Origin: Cloeon dipterum
Taxonomy: Eukaryota; Arthropoda; Insecta; Ephemeroptera; Baetidae
NCBI RefSeq assembly: GCF_949628265.1
Contig: NC_088790.1
Span: 7,816,545-7,880,544, forward strand
Length of the DNA stretch: 64,000 bases
Reading direction: 5' to 3'
In this document: one piece after another, positions 61,193 to 64,000 of the stretch
Position numbering within the stretch: position 1 is the first letter of the stretch
How the letters are laid out: each line of letters starts with the position of its first letter
Notes under the pieces: generated by a model
What the model was told of the DNA's origin: nothing
The model's database searches: none
Seen by the model: the letters and a program-made list of their open reading frames with translations, nothing else
Translations under genes and position numbers: made by a program

Positions 61193-64000
61193 GAATGTTA
61201 GTGGCACTGCATTATTATTTGACGCGAGTGCGAGTCTCGGCGCTTGGTGGGCGTCCGAATCTGAACGGGAGGTGGTATGGTTGGTGGTGGCGCACACACT
61301 TGGTTAGTTTCCGGAGGCTGGCTGCCACCGCCGCGCTGCTTAGAAAGTCCGGACGAGAGATGCGGCCCATGCCTTACGCCTCTCTTGCGCTCTGTTCCAG
61401 TTTTCCAAAGTTTCATGTAGGCCAGCCGCGACGGTCGGCCGGGCTGTGAGTGCTCTCGGGCCGGCCAGCGAAAGGCCTGCACCTCCCGAGTCCACAACTA
61501 CACCCGGCCGGCGAGAGGGAAAGCGGCTGCTGCTGCATTCTTGCTGACACCTTCGGCTCTTTTTTCCGAGCAGCCGGCCGGCTGGCCGACCGGCGAGGTG
61601 CGCGGGCCTTGAAAACTCGTCCCTGTGCTGCCGACTTAAGGACACGACCACTTTTTTTCTCCGTCCGCGCGCTGACCTTGACCCAGGCAGGCGAGGAACC
61701 GACGACGAAGCCCGGCGAGAAAGTGCCAAGCGGCGTGCCTCGCAAATTGTTGCTGTTTTCCTTCTTTCTTTCTCAGCACTTGGTGCTAATTGCGCCGAGA
61801 TGAATTTTTCGCATGCCTCTCCGGTTTCTCTTATTGCGCATTGCAAGGATTTTTTTTGTTACAAATGTGGTGGAATAAACAGGATTCAAATTGCGGAAAA
61901 GATAATAAGAGCACGCTTAGCTGGCCTCCTCCGCTGATATGAGCGAACAAAAGCGTCTCTGTGCGAGACAATCTCGAGAATAAACTCCTGAACATAACGC
62001 AAACGGCCAATTCTGCAATCTAGATGGGAGCTTGTAAAATTGTGGAAAGCTCATTGTCAGAGATTGCTTCCTACAAAGGACCTTTTGAACATGCACCGCA
62101 TTCGTAATTTAGGTAATTTAAGGAAATGCCTTCATTTTCTAGATTTTTAGAATAGAGAAACTTGATAAATCCTTGTTTTATTCTTGGAAAAAGTTTGATT
62201 GGTATTTTATCGAGCACGGAAGTTGTATAGAACAATGAGAGCAGACAAATTAAATATTCACTGCGTAAAGCCACGTTTGCTGCTTGAGACAAAGTCAAGT
62301 TGGGCTAGCTGTGTAAGAGTCATCTTAAAAGGAACTCGGGAATTGTTATGATCCCTTTATCAAAATCTCCAGTCGTTTCGCTAATTCCCTCTGTATCCTG
62401 CAATAGGGTATTACGACGCCATGCCCTACTGAGTCCTTAGCGTGTTTAGATTAAATAAAAATAACTCGACTCCTTTGTGAGAACTGATATAGCTTAATGG
62501 TTTTTAAAAGTTGGATTGGCGGGGATATTTTTTGCACGTTGAGTTTCTTAAAGAGGTTAATTATTATTTTCAAAAGTGTTCATATTACGACCGACAAAAA
62601 TTCTACTATAATTTAAACATAACATTTTTGTACCTGTTAATACCCGTTGTTAATCATAAAGTTGAGAAATTCTCACAAAGCAACGTGTGAGAAAGGGCGA
62701 TACCCCTGATAAAAAAAAACTTAATTAGGACTCCACCCATAGGAGGACAAAGCCGGCGTGAGCTTGTACGAAATAAAAAGTTTGCGTGCCACGAAAATCA
62801 CAACTTGCTGTCGCCTTGCAGAGGGATGCAAACTGTTCCGCAGTGCAGTACTTCGGTGCGGGTGGCATAACCTTTCACGATACTGAAACTAATGTCTTTA
62901 AACTGTATGCAACTCTATTGTTTTAAATTTTACGAGCAGTCCTGTTTCGTTCTTAAGTGTTGTTTATTTTTTTAATTTAAAATTCAGAACGTATGCATTT
63001 CGCGCGTGTTAAATAATGGCTCCCTTCTGATTTTTGTAACCATAATACAGGGGTGTGGAATGTGGAAATACGCTGGGACAATTAGTGAGACTTTTATAAG
63101 CTGGAATGGTGCGTCATTAAATGGTGCGGAAAATAATATGAATTCCTGGGTTTTTTACACGAATGACGTCACTTTGTGAAATCTCCTTCACTTCTACTGT
63201 TTGCTGACTATTATTGAATTCCAAATGTGCTAGTCAAACTTCAAGAAATCGGGCACAGAGCCTGCGATTCTCAATTTTTAACCGTTTTAACTCGTAAGTT
63301 TTACTCGTTTCGTCTCTTTTCGGTGATGCAGATTTTTAATATCAATGGGAAACATAAGTGCTGATTTTTTTGGTGAAAAATAGGACTGGATGGGAAAAGT
63401 TTAAATTTCTTTTGGATTCAAAGGTCTCTACTAAATTTTCCAAATAACTAGTATGAAATAATTGAAATGGTCGCTTTTCCGACGGCATTTTCTTTTCCTC
63501 TTTAAGCTCTAAACTCATCCAAATATAGTATGGGCTGACTTCAGCTTTGTTTTTCTGGACATAGTTTGCTCATATTACTGTACTTGTTTACCGCAAATTC
63601 GGCCTTCCTAAAATACTTTCAACCTGAGATAAATTCATGTATTCTTTAAACAATTTTATTTAAGCAAACATCCATTAATGAAAGGGCCTCTATTTAATTA
63701 CTCCTCTCGCTCTTTATACCTTAAAAAGGATGTTCCGACTCTCGGAAACGTGAATGTTGCATACTTGTTTTTTTTTCATTCACAACAATTTTCCATTTGC
63801 AAATGTCAGCCACCTGCGGCCGCTGATTCCGGTTCACATTGCACGCGTGCGAATCACTTTCTGTTTCTCTCCTGCTCGTTTTTTCTTTCTCCGCTCGCAT
63901 TTTTATTTACAATAAACAATCCGATTCCGCGACTTGTGCGGCTGGATTACATGAATTACGCGGTTTTGCTTCTGGCGCCCGTCGAATCAGCGCAGATCAC
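61193..64000. other. Right-hand intergenic region, no gene seen
   Basis: A CG-rich island from 61.2 to 61.8 kb, with GGCCGGC runs, adjoins the candidate promoter. The rest is AT-rich, with short open frames of no recognised content. Nothing identifiable is seen to the window end. Confidence 0.45.

Noticed and set aside
61340-61846. Minus-strand 168-codon Arg/Ser-rich frame
   Set aside because: It lies in a CG-rich island where stops are rare; no signal, domain or splice partners. More likely promoter-proximal DNA.
1-64000. Operon-like, phage, CRISPR or toxin-antitoxin systems and intact transposons
   Set aside because: Genes are spliced and eukaryotic; no repeat-spacer arrays, transposase, integrase or reverse-transcriptase motifs were noticed.

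Overview
The window is nuclear DNA of an arthropod, most probably an insect. It holds spliced genes with GT/AG introns, TATA/initiator promoters and AATAAA poly(A) signals. It also holds an insect-type Dpr immunoglobulin gene, a brakeless/scribbler-type ZNF608/609 gene with the fly-like architecture, and several secreted cuticle-like proteins whose first coding exon is only two to six codons long. I cannot name the species. There is no sign of operons, phage, CRISPR or any bacterial system. All gene models were joined by hand from splice sites and reading phase; each complete model gives a total length divisible by three.

Layout. 1-1.15 kb (+): last three coding exons of PIG-O, a GPI-anchor ethanolamine phosphate transferase. 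1.2-3.9 kb (-): a secreted Pro/Ala-rich protein with a repeated Trp/Pro-plus-helix module, tail to tail with PIG-O. 3.9-9.0 kb: no gene seen. 9.4-14.6 kb (-): a complete six-exon Dpr-family neuronal recognition protein. 16.8-18.4 kb (-): a complete four-exon 6-pyruvoyl-tetrahydropterin synthase (fly purple). 19.4-20.3 kb (+): a small cuticle-like protein with an acidic Ala/Glu tail. 21.2-24.9 kb (-): a secreted orphan protein with a six-codon first exon. 26.2-28.1 kb (+): a secreted protein with an alanine-rich, heptad-like tail. 28.1-32.8 kb: no gene, apart from an orphan TATA-type promoter. About 32.9-47.9 kb (+): the scribbler/ZNF609 gene, with one 5' UTR exon, five coding exons and a long 3' UTR. 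48.1-48.94 kb (-): NDUFB11 (fly ND-NP15.6) of complex I. 50.2 kb (-): a short signal-peptide-like reading frame without start or acceptor, probably a relic. 50.8-61.2 kb (-): a 1446-residue secreted Pro/Gln/Thr-rich matrix-like protein with a probable distant 5' UTR exon. 61.2-64 kb: no gene seen.

Two kinds of genes are interleaved. One set is conserved housekeeping, neuronal and regulatory genes: PIG-O, Dpr, PTPS, scribbler and NDUFB11. The other is five lineage-restricted secreted, low-complexity, probably cuticular or extracellular-matrix genes. Four of those five share the layout of a tiny or non-coding first exon, then an intron, then an exon that starts inside or at the signal peptide; in the fifth the signal peptide lies wholly in exon 1. 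Two of them, at 24.8 and 26.3 kb, are divergently transcribed from core promoters about 1.3 kb apart. PIG-O makes GPI anchors and the Dpr protein ends in a GPI-like tail, but I read that as coincidence of neighbourhood, not a functional cluster. I saw no convincing new multi-gene system. The most novel material is the secreted orphan proteins.
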